From NCBI GenBank assembly GCA_964343075.1, contig CAYFGT010000003.1, positions 1 through 64,000 of the forward strand: a DNA stretch of 64,000 nucleotides. The letters run 5' to 3'. This DNA comes from UBA2588 sp964343075. GTDB lineage: Bacteria > Chloroflexota > Dehalococcoidia > Lucifugimonadales > UBA3495. Positions 50,802 through 62,488 of the stretch are shown here, one piece after another. The notes beneath the pieces are model-generated. The model made no database searches. It was not told where the DNA came from and saw nothing but the letters and a program-made list of their open reading frames with translations. Both the position numbers and the translations under genes were made by a program. The first letter of the stretch is position 1; every line of letters begins with the position of its first letter.

Positions 50802-51437
50802 ATGAAAGATCGATTGGAACACTTTGTATCTGATAGTCTAGCTGCAGGTCTAACTAAGGAAGAAGTAGCAAGAGCTTTGACGGAGGCTGGCTGGAATCAA
50901 GAGGCGGTCTCTCACGCTTTGGCTTTATTTTCGGATGTTCAATTCGCAGTACCCGTACCGGCACCCAAAAGTGAATTTCATGCAAAAGAAGCGTTTCAAT
51001 ATTTAGTTTCTTTTATTACCTTATATATATCTGCTTTTAGTTTCGCTGCGTTGTTATATGCGTTCATAGACTTAGCGTTTTATGATCCTGGGGATTATGG
51101 AATGCCGGGCTCCGGCATTCCAATGGCTATTGCAGCGTTGATGGTGGCGTACCCAGTGTATCTTTACTTTACGTGGAGGTTATTCAAAGAAGAGAAGCAA
51201 GATTTTTCTAGAAACACTTCAAACGTGGGTAGATGGCTAACCTACATAACGTTAGCTGTTACAGCCTCCGTGATTATTGGTGACTTAATTGCTTTGATAT
51301 TTACCTTCCTTACCGGAGGATTAGCTCTTCGCTTCGTATTGAAAGTCTTAGTTGTATTGATCATTACTGGCACCATATTTTTATTTTATAGGTGGCGACT
51401 AAAGCAAGGAGAAGATCGTGAAACTGTCAGTATTTGA
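50802..51437 (+). CDS. DUF5671-like four-helix membrane protein
   Basis: A 211-residue membrane protein. Residues about 10-45 form a soluble helical UBA-like piece (AAGLTKEEVARALTEAGWNQEAV). Four hydrophobic helices follow at about 67-93, 105-126, 145-170 and 178-197, with WRLFKEEKQDFSRNTSNVGRWLTYITL between the second and third. This layout fits the DUF5671 family, whose function is not known. A 10-bp perfect inverted repeat lies inside the coding sequence. It overlaps the next small membrane protein by 20 bases. Confidence 0.7.
   Translation: MKDRLEHFVSDSLAAGLTKEEVARALTEAGWNQEAVSHALALFSDVQFAVPVPAPKSEFHAKEAFQYLVSFITLYISAFSFAALLYAFIDLAFYDPGDYGMPGSGIPMAIAALMVAYPVYLYFTWRLFKEEKQDFSRNTSNVGRWLTYITLAVTASVIIGDLIALIFTFLTGGLALRFVLKVLVVLIITGTIFLFYRWRLKQGEDRETVSI
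51099..51121. repeat. Perfect inverted repeat inside the DUF5671-like gene
   Basis: Ten-base arms (51099-51108 and 51112-51121) with a 3-base loop, within codons for a GMPGSGIP stretch. The strength is unusual for coding sequence in this AT-rich region. It could be a chance result of the Gly/Pro codons or an RNA structure affecting translation of the downstream gene. Confidence 0.5.
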
Positions 51438-51873
51438 GGTTAGCCCAAAAACCCTTGCTATAGTTGTTACAGCTGTTGTTATCGCTAGCATTGGTTATGG
51501 TGTGTTTCTGGCAGAGCCATGGCAGAGTCGTGCTATCAATACAGATATCCAGAGGATTGATGATTTGGATGAGATTGACCGAAGTATCAAGGAGTACTGG
51601 AGAGTTAAAGGTGAATTACCTGTGACATTAGATGATCTGGATAAAGGAGACTATTTTGTTTCTGAAGAGCAGAGGACTGATCCAGATGGCCTGCGGTACG
51701 GATACACCCGGCTCGAAAGTAAATCTTACGAATTATGCTCAGAATTTTATTTGGATTCTGATGAGAGTATTATGGAGGACTGGCGTGGAGACGAATGGGA
51801 CCATCCACGTGGATATCATTGTTTTCAGTTTGATGATTTAGACCCATTTATCGGTAGTTCGACCATCAGATGA
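51418..51873 (+). CDS. Small membrane-anchored protein, unknown
   Basis: A 151-residue protein starting at GTG, inside the end of the previous gene. One N-terminal helix (about residues 11-31) is followed by a soluble, acidic, probably extracytoplasmic domain with DIQRIDDLDEIDRSIKEYWRVKGELP and a Tyr/Asp-rich end. The pattern (single anchor, then a short helical stretch with spaced polar residues, then a YGYTRL-type sheet) recalls pilin-like or pseudopilin-like small proteins, but no prepilin cleavage motif is seen. Its pairing with a DUF5671-like protein suggests they work together. Two Cys near the C-terminus might form a disulfide. Confidence 0.6.
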   Translation: MKLSVFEVSPKTLAIVVTAVVIASIGYGVFLAEPWQSRAINTDIQRIDDLDEIDRSIKEYWRVKGELPVTLDDLDKGDYFVSEEQRTDPDGLRYGYTRLESKSYELCSEFYLDSDESIMEDWRGDEWDHPRGYHCFQFDDLDPFIGSSTIR

Positions 51874-53353
51874 AGTTGGTTCTTAGAATCTCAGCACAGA
51901 ATAATAAAGCCATACTGCCACTCCGGTCGTCATATCCAGACACCGCTGGTCTTAAATAGTAAGATTCTAAGTCTGGCTGGAGACCTGTATTGAAACAGGC
52001 ATCAGTGACGTTACCTTCATGATCGACTCTACTTCGTAGGAAGTGCCACGCTCCTTCTATTATCGGGTCTACTGAATCGTCTAGTATGCCAAGAGCTTTA
52101 CCTCTTAGTGCGGCATAACCAATTATGCATGTAGTGGTGAATTCAAGGTAAGTGTTTGGGAGATCCATGACTTGATGAAATCCTCCCGAGATATCTTGGA
52201 ACTTTTTGATCTGATTGAAGAATGTAAGGAATTGATTAAGGATAACTGAGTACATGGGTCTGGTTTGCGGAACATAAGTCAAGTATTGACTCAATCCTAA
52301 TATAGCAAAACCATTTCCACGACTCCAGAAATATGGAGAAGATTGAGAATGCCAGAATAATCCATTTTCTTGCTGCAAGTGGATCAATTCATAAAAAGAG
52401 TCCAATATATCTAAGTATGATACAGTGTCATGTTTTTCAAATGCTCTACCTAATATCGCTGATGAGTAAAACATGTCCTCTGTTCGCACTGTAGGGTCAC
52501 AAGGTATGGGTGGACCATCGTTGATATTAAATTGATAAGTATTGGCTGCTTCGTCGAGTAGCTGATTCCATTTGTCATTGCCTAGCATGCTGCTTAAATC
52601 ATAAGCCCATATAGCCGATGCTAGATTAGCGCCTGTGGGGTCAACACCGAATGGTTTTTGCTCTCCTAGAGGGCTGTTGGAAAGCATTTGGTCCAATTCT
52701 TTGGCTATATTGTTTGGTCCCTCCATCTGTTGGGCTATGTGCAAGCAAGCATAAACCCCTACTCCTTGGGTGTAATTAACCAGGGTTAAGTCGTTTCCGT
52801 AAACTTTCATTAGATCCTTTGCCAGTTCTTGCGGTGTTCTTTTTAATTTGTGTATGATATCTAACCTTGATGAAGACCGAGGGAGGTTGAGGGCTTGTTC
52901 AATATGTGAGCAGATTTCTTGGATTTGGTTTGTACAGGTAACTACTGGTACGTTTACGATAGACTTTAATGAGAAGGATTCAGTGCTACTGATCAAGATA
53001 GCGTCAGGTACGTGATTACTTATTCGTTTGTATAAATACTTTTCAATTACATTATCTTCAAAATAAAAATTGGATAAATCGGAGTTGAAATCGAAACGTA
53101 AGGTATTGTCGGGAACTATTAAAATCGTCGTAACGGACGATCCATATTTGGTTATGATTGATTCAGCAGCGGTTTGAATTTCTAGAGTGCGGCTTGACTG
53201 TGTTTCGGTTACTATGATGAGGATTGACGGTTCATTACCAGTTTCGTAAAGATCGGTACGGAACTCCCAGCCAGTTAGTGGCTCTAACGATGAAGTGCTT
53301 CCCCAATAGATAGCTTCCCATGAGTTTAAATGGATCGAGTGTAAATTGCTCAT
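51866..53353 (-). CDS. GH88/GH105-like (alpha/alpha)6-barrel protein with unknown N-terminal domain
   Basis: A 495-residue protein. Residues about 185-495 resemble unsaturated glucuronyl/rhamnogalacturonyl hydrolases of GH88/GH105: RTEDMFYSS with a candidate catalytic Asp293, FWSRGNGFAILGL (342-354) like the WARGNGW block, and YLEFTTTCIIGYA. Such enzymes hydrate the 4,5-double bond left by polysaccharide lyases. Residues 1-180 form an unrelated mixed alpha/beta region (ILIIVTETQSSRTLEIQTAAESI), which I do not recognise. No signal peptide is visible, so it is probably cytoplasmic. No other polysaccharide gene is nearby. It lies 18 bases after the MBL gene on the same strand. Confidence 0.65.
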   Translation of the reverse strand: MSNLHSIHLNSWEAIYWGSTSSLEPLTGWEFRTDLYETGNEPSILIIVTETQSSRTLEIQTAAESIITKYGSSVTTILIVPDNTLRFDFNSDLSNFYFEDNVIEKYLYKRISNHVPDAILISSTESFSLKSIVNVPVVTCTNQIQEICSHIEQALNLPRSSSRLDIIHKLKRTPQELAKDLMKVYGNDLTLVNYTQGVGVYACLHIAQQMEGPNNIAKELDQMLSNSPLGEQKPFGVDPTGANLASAIWAYDLSSMLGNDKWNQLLDEAANTYQFNINDGPPIPCDPTVRTEDMFYSSAILGRAFEKHDTVSYLDILDSFYELIHLQQENGLFWHSQSSPYFWSRGNGFAILGLSQYLTYVPQTRPMYSVILNQFLTFFNQIKKFQDISGGFHQVMDLPNTYLEFTTTCIIGYAALRGKALGILDDSVDPIIEGAWHFLRSRVDHEGNVTDACFNTGLQPDLESYYLRPAVSGYDDRSGSMALLFCAEILRTNFI

Positions 53354-53371
53354 TTGGTCTCCAGTGATATG

Positions 53372-54133
53372 CTATTTTTGAACTATATTAATATTGACGG
53401 GTCTTTGGGCATGGACAGTGAACGTCAATGAAACTGATCCGCCACCATCCGTACTGTTGATGACCTCTATATTCTCCGGACCCTCTAAGTATTTAATGTC
53501 CCCGTCTGAAAAGGAGAAAGGTCTGTCATGCCCCGGATAAAAAGTGTTGGATGTATCGATCATTTTTTCAACACTGTTTTGGGCGTCGTTAACATCCCAA
53601 AAAACGTTGTAAGGTAACTTACGAAGGACTGTTCCGCTGTCAGGTAGTGCATCTCCTGCTATAAGGATTGATTCACCACCTAGATCGGCTAGGACACTGA
53701 TATGCCCTTTGGTGTGACCTGGTGTTTCAATTACCCTAACACCTTCAACTATCTTATCCCCGTCACTTACTAATTCCAAATTCATCTTTTCTAACATGTC
53801 CGCTATGTATTTGACGGTGGCATGATCCTGTGGCTTGGGATCCCTAGCGTAGTCATATTCGATGGGATTAACAAGGATCCTAGAATTTGGGAACATATCT
53901 GTATTTTGGCAATGGTCCCAATGCAAATGTGTGAGTAGCACTATATCTATATCGTTAGGCTCAAGATCCAAATCCGCTAGTTGTTTGTGTAATAATCCTC
54001 GCCTGGACCCTGGACCTGTGTCTACCAAAATCCGAGTGCCGTCAACCGTTATAAGAGAGTTGGTTGAATATCCAAATGAACCTTGATCTGAGTTTAGAGC
54101 GAATCCATAGGTTAATACGTCTAGATTGATCAT
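53372..54133 (-). CDS. MBL-fold hydrolase, N-acyl-homoserine-lactonase-like
   Basis: A 253-residue metallo-beta-lactamase-fold protein. The two-metal motif is HLHWDHCQN (His, His, Asp, His), with a later His in ETPGHTKGHIS and an Asp in ILIAGDALPDSG, and a final His in YPGHDRPFSF. This pattern and length match the AHL-lactonase (AttM/AiiA-like) branch, though many members act on other lactones or esters, so quorum quenching is not established. AGGTAACAG precedes the ATG. It is the first gene of a leftward pair with the GH88/GH105-like protein, which suggests a shared role with a sugar-derived lactone, as inference. Confidence 0.82.
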   Translation of the reverse strand: MINLDVLTYGFALNSDQGSFGYSTNSLITVDGTRILVDTGPGSRRGLLHKQLADLDLEPNDIDIVLLTHLHWDHCQNTDMFPNSRILVNPIEYDYARDPKPQDHATVKYIADMLEKMNLELVSDGDKIVEGVRVIETPGHTKGHISVLADLGGESILIAGDALPDSGTVLRKLPYNVFWDVNDAQNSVEKMIDTSNTFYPGHDRPFSFSDGDIKYLEGPENIEVINSTDGGGSVSLTFTVHAQRPVNINIVQK

Positions 54134-54235
54134 CTACTGTTACCTCCAGATTGACTATGATTGATGATTATAACATTTGCGAGGATCAGTAAATTGATAA
54201 ATGATTGATAAACCAGGTAATAAAGTTAAGACATT

Positions 54236-54264
54236 TTGTTTTTGTTTTTTAAAACACATATGAT
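54236..54264 (+). promoter_or_regulatory. Candidate pyr operon promoter
   Basis: TTGTTT (54236-54241) and TATGAT (54259-54264) are 17 bases apart, giving a start near 54271. The -10 is good and the -35 is moderate. It would produce a leader of about 120 bases containing a short reading frame and a terminator before pyrB. Confidence 0.45.
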
Positions 54265-54290
54265 AGAATACTTGGTTAGATGGTGAGTAA

Positions 54291-54389
54291 GTGGCTATAT
54301 TAGGAAAGACATCACATATTGTAAACCGGATACAAAAAACCGACGGTGAGACGTTGCTGAATCCCCTTTTTAAAGGGGATTTTTTTTAG
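54291..54389 (+). CDS. Possible pyr leader reading frame overlapping the terminator
   Basis: A 32-codon frame begins at GTG 54291 with a GGTGAG purine stretch 3-4 bases before it, runs through both arms of the terminator, and stops at TAG 54387-54389, two bases before the pyrB ATG. This is the geometry of the E. coli pyrBI leader, in which ribosomes following polymerase stop the hairpin from forming when UTP is low. The frame has no recognisable family, and a stop-free run of this length is expected fairly often by chance. The spacing of the ribosome-binding site is short. Confidence 0.3.
   Translation: MAILGKTSHIVNRIQKTDGETLLNPLFKGDFF
54360..54387 (+). terminator. Attenuator-type terminator before pyrB
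   Basis: A 10-bp perfect stem (54360-54369 with 54372-54381) and a T-run to 54387 form an intrinsic terminator lying after the candidate promoter and just before the pyrB ATG at 54392. The only purine-rich candidate ribosome-binding site for pyrB is in its 3' arm, so folding would block both transcription and translation. I do not see a match to the PyrR-binding consensus upstream. Confidence 0.8.
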
Positions 54390-54391
54390 CC

Positions 54392-55348
54392 ATGGATAAT
54401 AATCGCAATAGGCACATGCTTGATCTAGACCAACTATCTAAGGTCCAAATTGAAGAACTGCTCGGTTCTGCTTTGAAATATAAAGACATCTTGCAACGCG
54501 ACATGAAAAAGCAAGACGAACTCAGAGGGAAAATAGTTGTCACATTGTTTTATGAGGCCAGCACGAGGACAAGGATGTCTTTTGAAGAAGCAGGTAAGAT
54601 ACTAGGATCTGATGTTATCAATGTGTCGGCGAGTGGGAGCAGTGTAGAAAAAGGTGAATCTTTGGTCAATACTGCTAAAACGATAGAAGCAATGAATGTG
54701 GATGTGGTGATCATTAGGCACCCCCATTCAGGAGCACCATACATCCTTGCCGAACAGTTTGAATCTGCTTCAGTTATCAATGCGGGAGATGGAACGCACG
54801 CCCATCCAACGCAAGCATTGCTAGATTTATTCACTATCTTAGATCATGTTGATTCTATTCAAGGGCTGAAGGTCGCGATAGTAGGCGACGTGATTCATAG
54901 CCGCGTAGCTAGATCCAATATCCATGGTCTCCTCAAGTTAGGAGCAAACGTGGTTTTGTGTGGGCCGTCAACGCTTTTGCCCAAATCAACACCATGGTCA
55001 GAATATTATGAATCACAAGGCAGTCTGGATCTTGTGACCGATTTGGATGAAGCATTAAATAAGGCTGATGTAGTAATGACATTGAGATTGCAGAATGAAC
55101 GCCAGTTATCGGGCTATATCCCTAGTGAACGAGAATACATTGCTAAATGGCAAATAAATTCTGAGAGTATAGGAAGGAACTGTCCAGATGCATGGATAAT
55201 GCATCCTGGGCCTATGAACGAAGGCATAGAAATAAGTGAATCCGTTGCAAAAGGTCCGAAATCTCTAATCCAAGAACAGGTTGAAAATGGAGTTGCTATT
55301 AGGATGGCCGTTCTCAAATCGGTCTGTGATATAAGGAGTGGGATATGA
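54392..55348 (+). CDS. pyrB: Aspartate carbamoyltransferase catalytic subunit
   Basis: Joins carbamoyl phosphate and aspartate, the committed step of pyrimidine synthesis. The 318-residue protein has the carbamoyl-phosphate motif STRTR (57-61), the KGES loop with K87, HPTQALLDL, and the aspartate-side block LRLQNER. It is of the ordinary trimeric class; no pyrI regulatory gene is present. The start is the ATG two bases after the leader frame, and pyrC overlaps its stop by 4 bases (ATGA). Regulation is probably by attenuation in the leader. Confidence 0.95.
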   Translation: MDNNRNRHMLDLDQLSKVQIEELLGSALKYKDILQRDMKKQDELRGKIVVTLFYEASTRTRMSFEEAGKILGSDVINVSASGSSVEKGESLVNTAKTIEAMNVDVVIIRHPHSGAPYILAEQFESASVINAGDGTHAHPTQALLDLFTILDHVDSIQGLKVAIVGDVIHSRVARSNIHGLLKLGANVVLCGPSTLLPKSTPWSEYYESQGSLDLVTDLDEALNKADVVMTLRLQNERQLSGYIPSEREYIAKWQINSESIGRNCPDAWIMHPGPMNEGIEISESVAKGPKSLIQEQVENGVAIRMAVLKSVCDIRSGI

Positions 55349-56706
55349 GTACACGGAGTATTCTGCTGAAAAATGGAAGGATAATTGACCCGGTTCACAA
55401 TATGGATCAAGTAGGTGATGTTTTAATCCAAGATAATTTGATTCAGTCAGTCGGTGGTACGGTTGAAATGGAAGCTACTGCTGACTTAGTCCAAATCTCT
55501 GCGGAAGGATTAATTGTTTGTCCGGGGTTTGTAGATTTACACGCCCATCTCAGAGAACCAGGACAAGAATATAAGGAAACGATCAAGACGGGTACGAAAG
55601 CAGCTGTAAAGGGAGGATTCACTTCGGTGTGTGCGATGCCAAATACCGAACCGGCTATTGATAGCCCGTCAATGATCGAATTCGTGAAAATGAAAAGTGC
55701 TTTGGACGGGGCGTGCAGAGTCTTCCCGATTGGTGCAGTCACAAAGGAACGTAAGGGCAAATCTATAGTAGATTTTCTTGAAATGCATTCTGTAGGAGCT
55801 GTGGCGTTTAGTGACGATGGAGATCCTGTTTATGATTCTGAAATAATGCGTCTTGCCCTTGAATACGTGGGGCCCATTGATGTTCCTATCATGAATCATT
55901 GCCAAGATCTGTGTGTCGCTCCCAAAGGAGTTATGGCTGAAGGAAAAGTTTCAGAATTGTTGGGACTGAAAGGGATACCAAATTCAGTAGAAGACATAAT
56001 GGTGGCGCGTGATATCGCATTGTGCAAAGCTACCGGAAGTAAAGTTCATATTTCTCATGTTAGTTCAGCTGGCTCGGTTGACTTGATTAGATTAGCAAAA
56101 GAACAGGGAATCAATATCACGAGTGAAGTGTGTCCGCATCATTTGACACTCACAGACCAATCTGTCCTTACTGACGCAGGCCACTATACCGCTAGTCCCG
56201 GAAACGCGTACGATACAAATTCGAAGATGTATCCTCCTCTTAGGCCAAGATCAGATGTAGAGGCCTTGATTGAAGGTCTAAAAGAAGGTGTAATTGATTG
56301 TATAGCTACAGATCATGCTCCGCATGATGTGGTGAGTAAGAAAACCACGTTTGACAATGCCGCCTTTGGGATTAGCGTATTTGAAACTGCTATTGGTTCG
56401 TTGTTGGGCTTGGTTCACGACAATAGATTGTCTCTGCCTAAGATGGTAGAGGCTTTGACGAAGGGTCCATGTAGTGTGTTGGGGCGCTCTTTTGACCAAT
56501 ATAAAAGTCTACGGCAAGGAACTGTAGCTGATATTGTACTGATCAATCCAAACACCTCATGGGTGGTTGACACTGAAAAGTTTGAGTCCAAGGGCAAAAA
56601 CACACCCCTCCATGGTAAGACGTTACAAGGACGGGTAGTCTTGACCATGGTTGACGGTGAAATTGTATTTAATGAGTTGGGCGCTGATGAAAGGAGAAAC
56701 GGGTAA
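55345..56706 (+). CDS. pyrC: Dihydroorotase, class I
   Basis: Closes carbamoyl aspartate to dihydroorotate. The 453-residue amidohydrolase has the metal pair H66 and H68 in DLHAHLREPG, CAMPNTEP, a His in MNHCQD, a His in VHISHVSSAGS and the catalytic Asp in CIATDHAPHD, all as in the class I enzymes that work beside PyrB. About 20 residues at the C-terminus (DERRNG end) exceed the common length. AAGGAG lies before the ATG overlap. It sits between pyrB and carA in one operon. Confidence 0.94.
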   Translation: MSTRSILLKNGRIIDPVHNMDQVGDVLIQDNLIQSVGGTVEMEATADLVQISAEGLIVCPGFVDLHAHLREPGQEYKETIKTGTKAAVKGGFTSVCAMPNTEPAIDSPSMIEFVKMKSALDGACRVFPIGAVTKERKGKSIVDFLEMHSVGAVAFSDDGDPVYDSEIMRLALEYVGPIDVPIMNHCQDLCVAPKGVMAEGKVSELLGLKGIPNSVEDIMVARDIALCKATGSKVHISHVSSAGSVDLIRLAKEQGINITSEVCPHHLTLTDQSVLTDAGHYTASPGNAYDTNSKMYPPLRPRSDVEALIEGLKEGVIDCIATDHAPHDVVSKKTTFDNAAFGISVFETAIGSLLGLVHDNRLSLPKMVEALTKGPCSVLGRSFDQYKSLRQGTVADIVLINPNTSWVVDTEKFESKGKNTPLHGKTLQGRVVLTMVDGEIVFNELGADERRNG

Positions 56707-56709
56707 TTT

Positions 56710-57804
56710 ATGAATCGTTACTTGGTACTAGAAGATGGGTCAATGTTTTCAGGAATTGGTTTTGGAGGGCATTCAGAAACTAGTGGAGAAATGGTCTTCA
56801 ATACGACTATGACGGGGTATCAAGAAGTGCTGACGGACCCATCCTATGCAGGTCAAATCGTCAATATGACTTATCCTCTCATTGGAAACTACGGAATAAA
56901 TGCTTCTGATTCAGAATCATCTCGAATACAAGTATCAGGCATGGTCGTGAGGGAATTATGCGACATGCCTAGCCATTCACTCAGTGTTGAAACACTGGAT
57001 AATTTTATGAGGATGCAAGACATACCTGGAATAAGGAACCTTGACACGAGATCTATAGCTAAACGCATTCGTACGAGTGGTGTAATGAGAGGGTTATTAA
57101 CAGATAACTCAGACGTTGCGGCAGGGTTGCATCGTCTAAAATCAATGGAAGCTTACGGAGATACAAACTTCGTAAATGGTGTGAGTACTGACAAGGTCAC
57201 TCCAATTGAAGGAGGTCACATTAATGCCGATAGCCCTAGGATTGTTATAAGTGACTGTGGTGTTAAGAACAATATTATTAGGATGTTAAATTCCCGTGGA
57301 TGCGAAGTTATATCAGTCCCTGACGACACTGATTATCAAGACATTTTAAGACTCGAGCCTGATGGATTATTGGTGTCTCCTGGTCCGGGAGATCCTAAAC
57401 TATTGGAATATATAGGTGATAACATCCGCCAATTACTGGATAAAATGCCGATTATGGGGATATGTTTGGGCCATCAAATCATCGCAGAAAGTTTGGGTGC
57501 AAAGACGTTTAAACTTAAATTTGGCCACCGTGGTGGAAACCATCCAGTCCAAGACCTTCGGACGAATAAAGTATATATAACTGCTCAAAATCACGGATAC
57601 GCAGTAGATCCTCAATCTCTACCTGATCAATTGAAGGTTTCGCACATCAATTTGAACGATGGTACAGTCGAAGGATTAGTACATGCCCACTTACCTTTGT
57701 TTACGATTCAATACCACTCCGAAGCATCTCCGGGTCCAATGGACAACATGTATCTGTTCGATCAATTTGTGAATTCTGTTCGCTACGCAAAGGAGAATGC
57801 GTAA
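56710..57804 (+). CDS. carA: Carbamoyl phosphate synthase small subunit
   Basis: The glutamine amidotransferase subunit that feeds ammonia to CarB. The 364-residue chain has an N-terminal CarA domain (MVFNTTMTGYQEVLTDPSYAGQ) and a class I amidotransferase domain with the nucleophile C252 in GICLGHQ and H336/E338 in QYHSEASPGP. It begins 3 bases after pyrC and ends directly against the next gene. The CarA-CarB pair is split by a small unrecognised gene. Confidence 0.96.
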   Translation: MNRYLVLEDGSMFSGIGFGGHSETSGEMVFNTTMTGYQEVLTDPSYAGQIVNMTYPLIGNYGINASDSESSRIQVSGMVVRELCDMPSHSLSVETLDNFMRMQDIPGIRNLDTRSIAKRIRTSGVMRGLLTDNSDVAAGLHRLKSMEAYGDTNFVNGVSTDKVTPIEGGHINADSPRIVISDCGVKNNIIRMLNSRGCEVISVPDDTDYQDILRLEPDGLLVSPGPGDPKLLEYIGDNIRQLLDKMPIMGICLGHQIIAESLGAKTFKLKFGHRGGNHPVQDLRTNKVYITAQNHGYAVDPQSLPDQLKVSHINLNDGTVEGLVHAHLPLFTIQYHSEASPGPMDNMYLFDQFVNSVRYAKENA

Positions 57805-58203
57805 ATGCTGTTTTCTGAGGTGTTGTTGGAACAGGGAATTGATGTCGAATTACCTTTAGAGATTGAACAAATTCTTGATATCCTTGATGAAGAGATACCA
57901 GGGATTAAAATTGAAGGTAAACAATATGCCATAGATACTGTAAATAGAGCTTCGTTCGGTAAAGAATGGGAAATAGTGGTCAAAGTCTCTGAAAGAAATC
58001 TGGCTGATATTCAGGTAGCGATGATTAATCTAACTATTCAAGAAGATGGAAATGTGCTGTTTACTGTTCCTCCGAGGATAAATGAATTGGATTTCGAACG
58101 GGATCCTAAGGGTGCTTTATATGGAAGAATGATATTTTCTTTACTGAATGTGTTTCAAACTAGAGGGTTCTTGGATCTTCCAGGGAGGTTGCCAATCGAA
58201 TGA
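57805..58203 (+). CDS. Unrecognised 132-residue protein between carA and carB
   Basis: Starts with an ATG directly after the carA TAA (no spacer) and ends about 28 bases before carB; AAGGAG lies within the carA 3' end. The chain has a helical start (IEQILDILDEEIPGIKIEGK), then a beta-rich middle (WEIVVKVSERNLADIQVAMINLTI split by polar loops), then VLFTVPPRINELDFERDPKGALYGRMIFSLL. No motif I know fits. The absence of extra stops, coupled start and position in the operon support a real gene, possibly a regulator or assembly factor for carbamoyl phosphate synthase, which is inference. Confidence 0.7.
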   Translation: MLFSEVLLEQGIDVELPLEIEQILDILDEEIPGIKIEGKQYAIDTVNRASFGKEWEIVVKVSERNLADIQVAMINLTIQEDGNVLFTVPPRINELDFERDPKGALYGRMIFSLLNVFQTRGFLDLPGRLPIE

Positions 58204-58231
58204 AAAAAGATATAGATGGAGTGATACATTA

Positions 58232-61529
<3,298 letters not shown>

Positions 61530-61540
<11 letters not shown>

Positions 61541-62486
61541 GCTTTGTGCCTACATTCTGTTTGATTGCCTGATCATAAGCTAGTTTCGCGGCTGCTACGT
61601 CTGCGACCCCAGTGCCCATCATTTTGGCTAGGATAATGTCGGATGTAGATTCTCTGCCTGGTACCGTCCCTGCGACGATGTGCCGTAGTTCCACAAGTTG
61701 ACTCATTTGTAGGTCTCCCCGGTCTTGGGCTTCGCTTAGGTCTCCCGATTCGATGTTCACTTGTTCTAAAGAATCCACAACATACTTGTCGGCTCTCTTG
61801 ATGACTTCGTCGTCAAGCTCTCGTGCTCTCCAACTGGTAGGTCCAGCTGCTATTACAGTAGCGCCTGCATTAAGATATTTGCCTTCCACTACGGGTTCCA
61901 TTGTGGCAGCTACGCAGACTATTACATCAGAGGATGAAACAAGTTCTTCTGCAGATGAAACGGATTTAGATGGTATATTCAGTTCGGACGTAATGGTCTT
62001 TGAAAACGCCTCTCGATTACTAGGGGTTTTACTGTAAACTATTACCTCCTTTGGAGTTTGGATTAAAGATATGGCTTCTATTTGAGTAAAAGCTTGATTT
62101 CCTGATCCGATTATCCCTACGGTCGGCATCGAATTTTCACGGGATAAGTATTTGGTGGCCAGAGCAGTAGTAGCTCCAGTACGCAGCTGCCCTAATCTGT
62201 TTGCTTGAGTGTAGCACAGGAGTTCGCCTGTCGTTGTATCGTATAAGCTGACTTGGAATGAGTACTTGCCCTGGAAAACGGTGTATGTTTTAACTCCCAT
62301 GACATTGTCATAGAATAGGGCTCCACCCATCACGGCAAGCATACCTTTGCTCCCGATTATTTTACGGCGACCGAGATTTGTAGAATTCCCAAGACCGAAT
62401 TGTTTTTGCATTTCTTCGATGGTTGTGAGCATTCCTTGCATATCGACTAAAGTTCTTACTTCATTGTCATTTAAAATTATTGCCAC
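61530..62486 (-). CDS. Ornithine cyclodeaminase/mu-crystallin family protein
   Basis: A 318-residue NAD(P)-dependent protein of the ornithine cyclodeaminase family. It has RRKIIGSKGMLAVMGGAL near residue 40, KTYTVFQGKYSFQVSLYDTTTGELL, a TGATTALATKYL block, the Rossmann motif GIIGSGNQAFTQ at about 129-140, and AAGPTSWRARELDDE. Members include ornithine cyclodeaminase, alanine dehydrogenase and ketimine reductase, so the exact reaction is open. It converges on carB with an 11-base overlap and lies 2 bases from the upstream MFS carrier, with which it is probably co-transcribed. Confidence 0.85.
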
Positions 62487-62488
62487 TA

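Noticed and set aside
54280..54303. Seven-codon ATG frame in the pyr leader
   Set aside because: Very short, no ribosome-binding site; noted only as an alternative to the GTG leader frame.
54271..54360. PyrR-binding attenuator before pyrB
   Set aside because: No stretch matches the PyrR anti-antiterminator consensus closely, and no pyrR gene is next to the operon.
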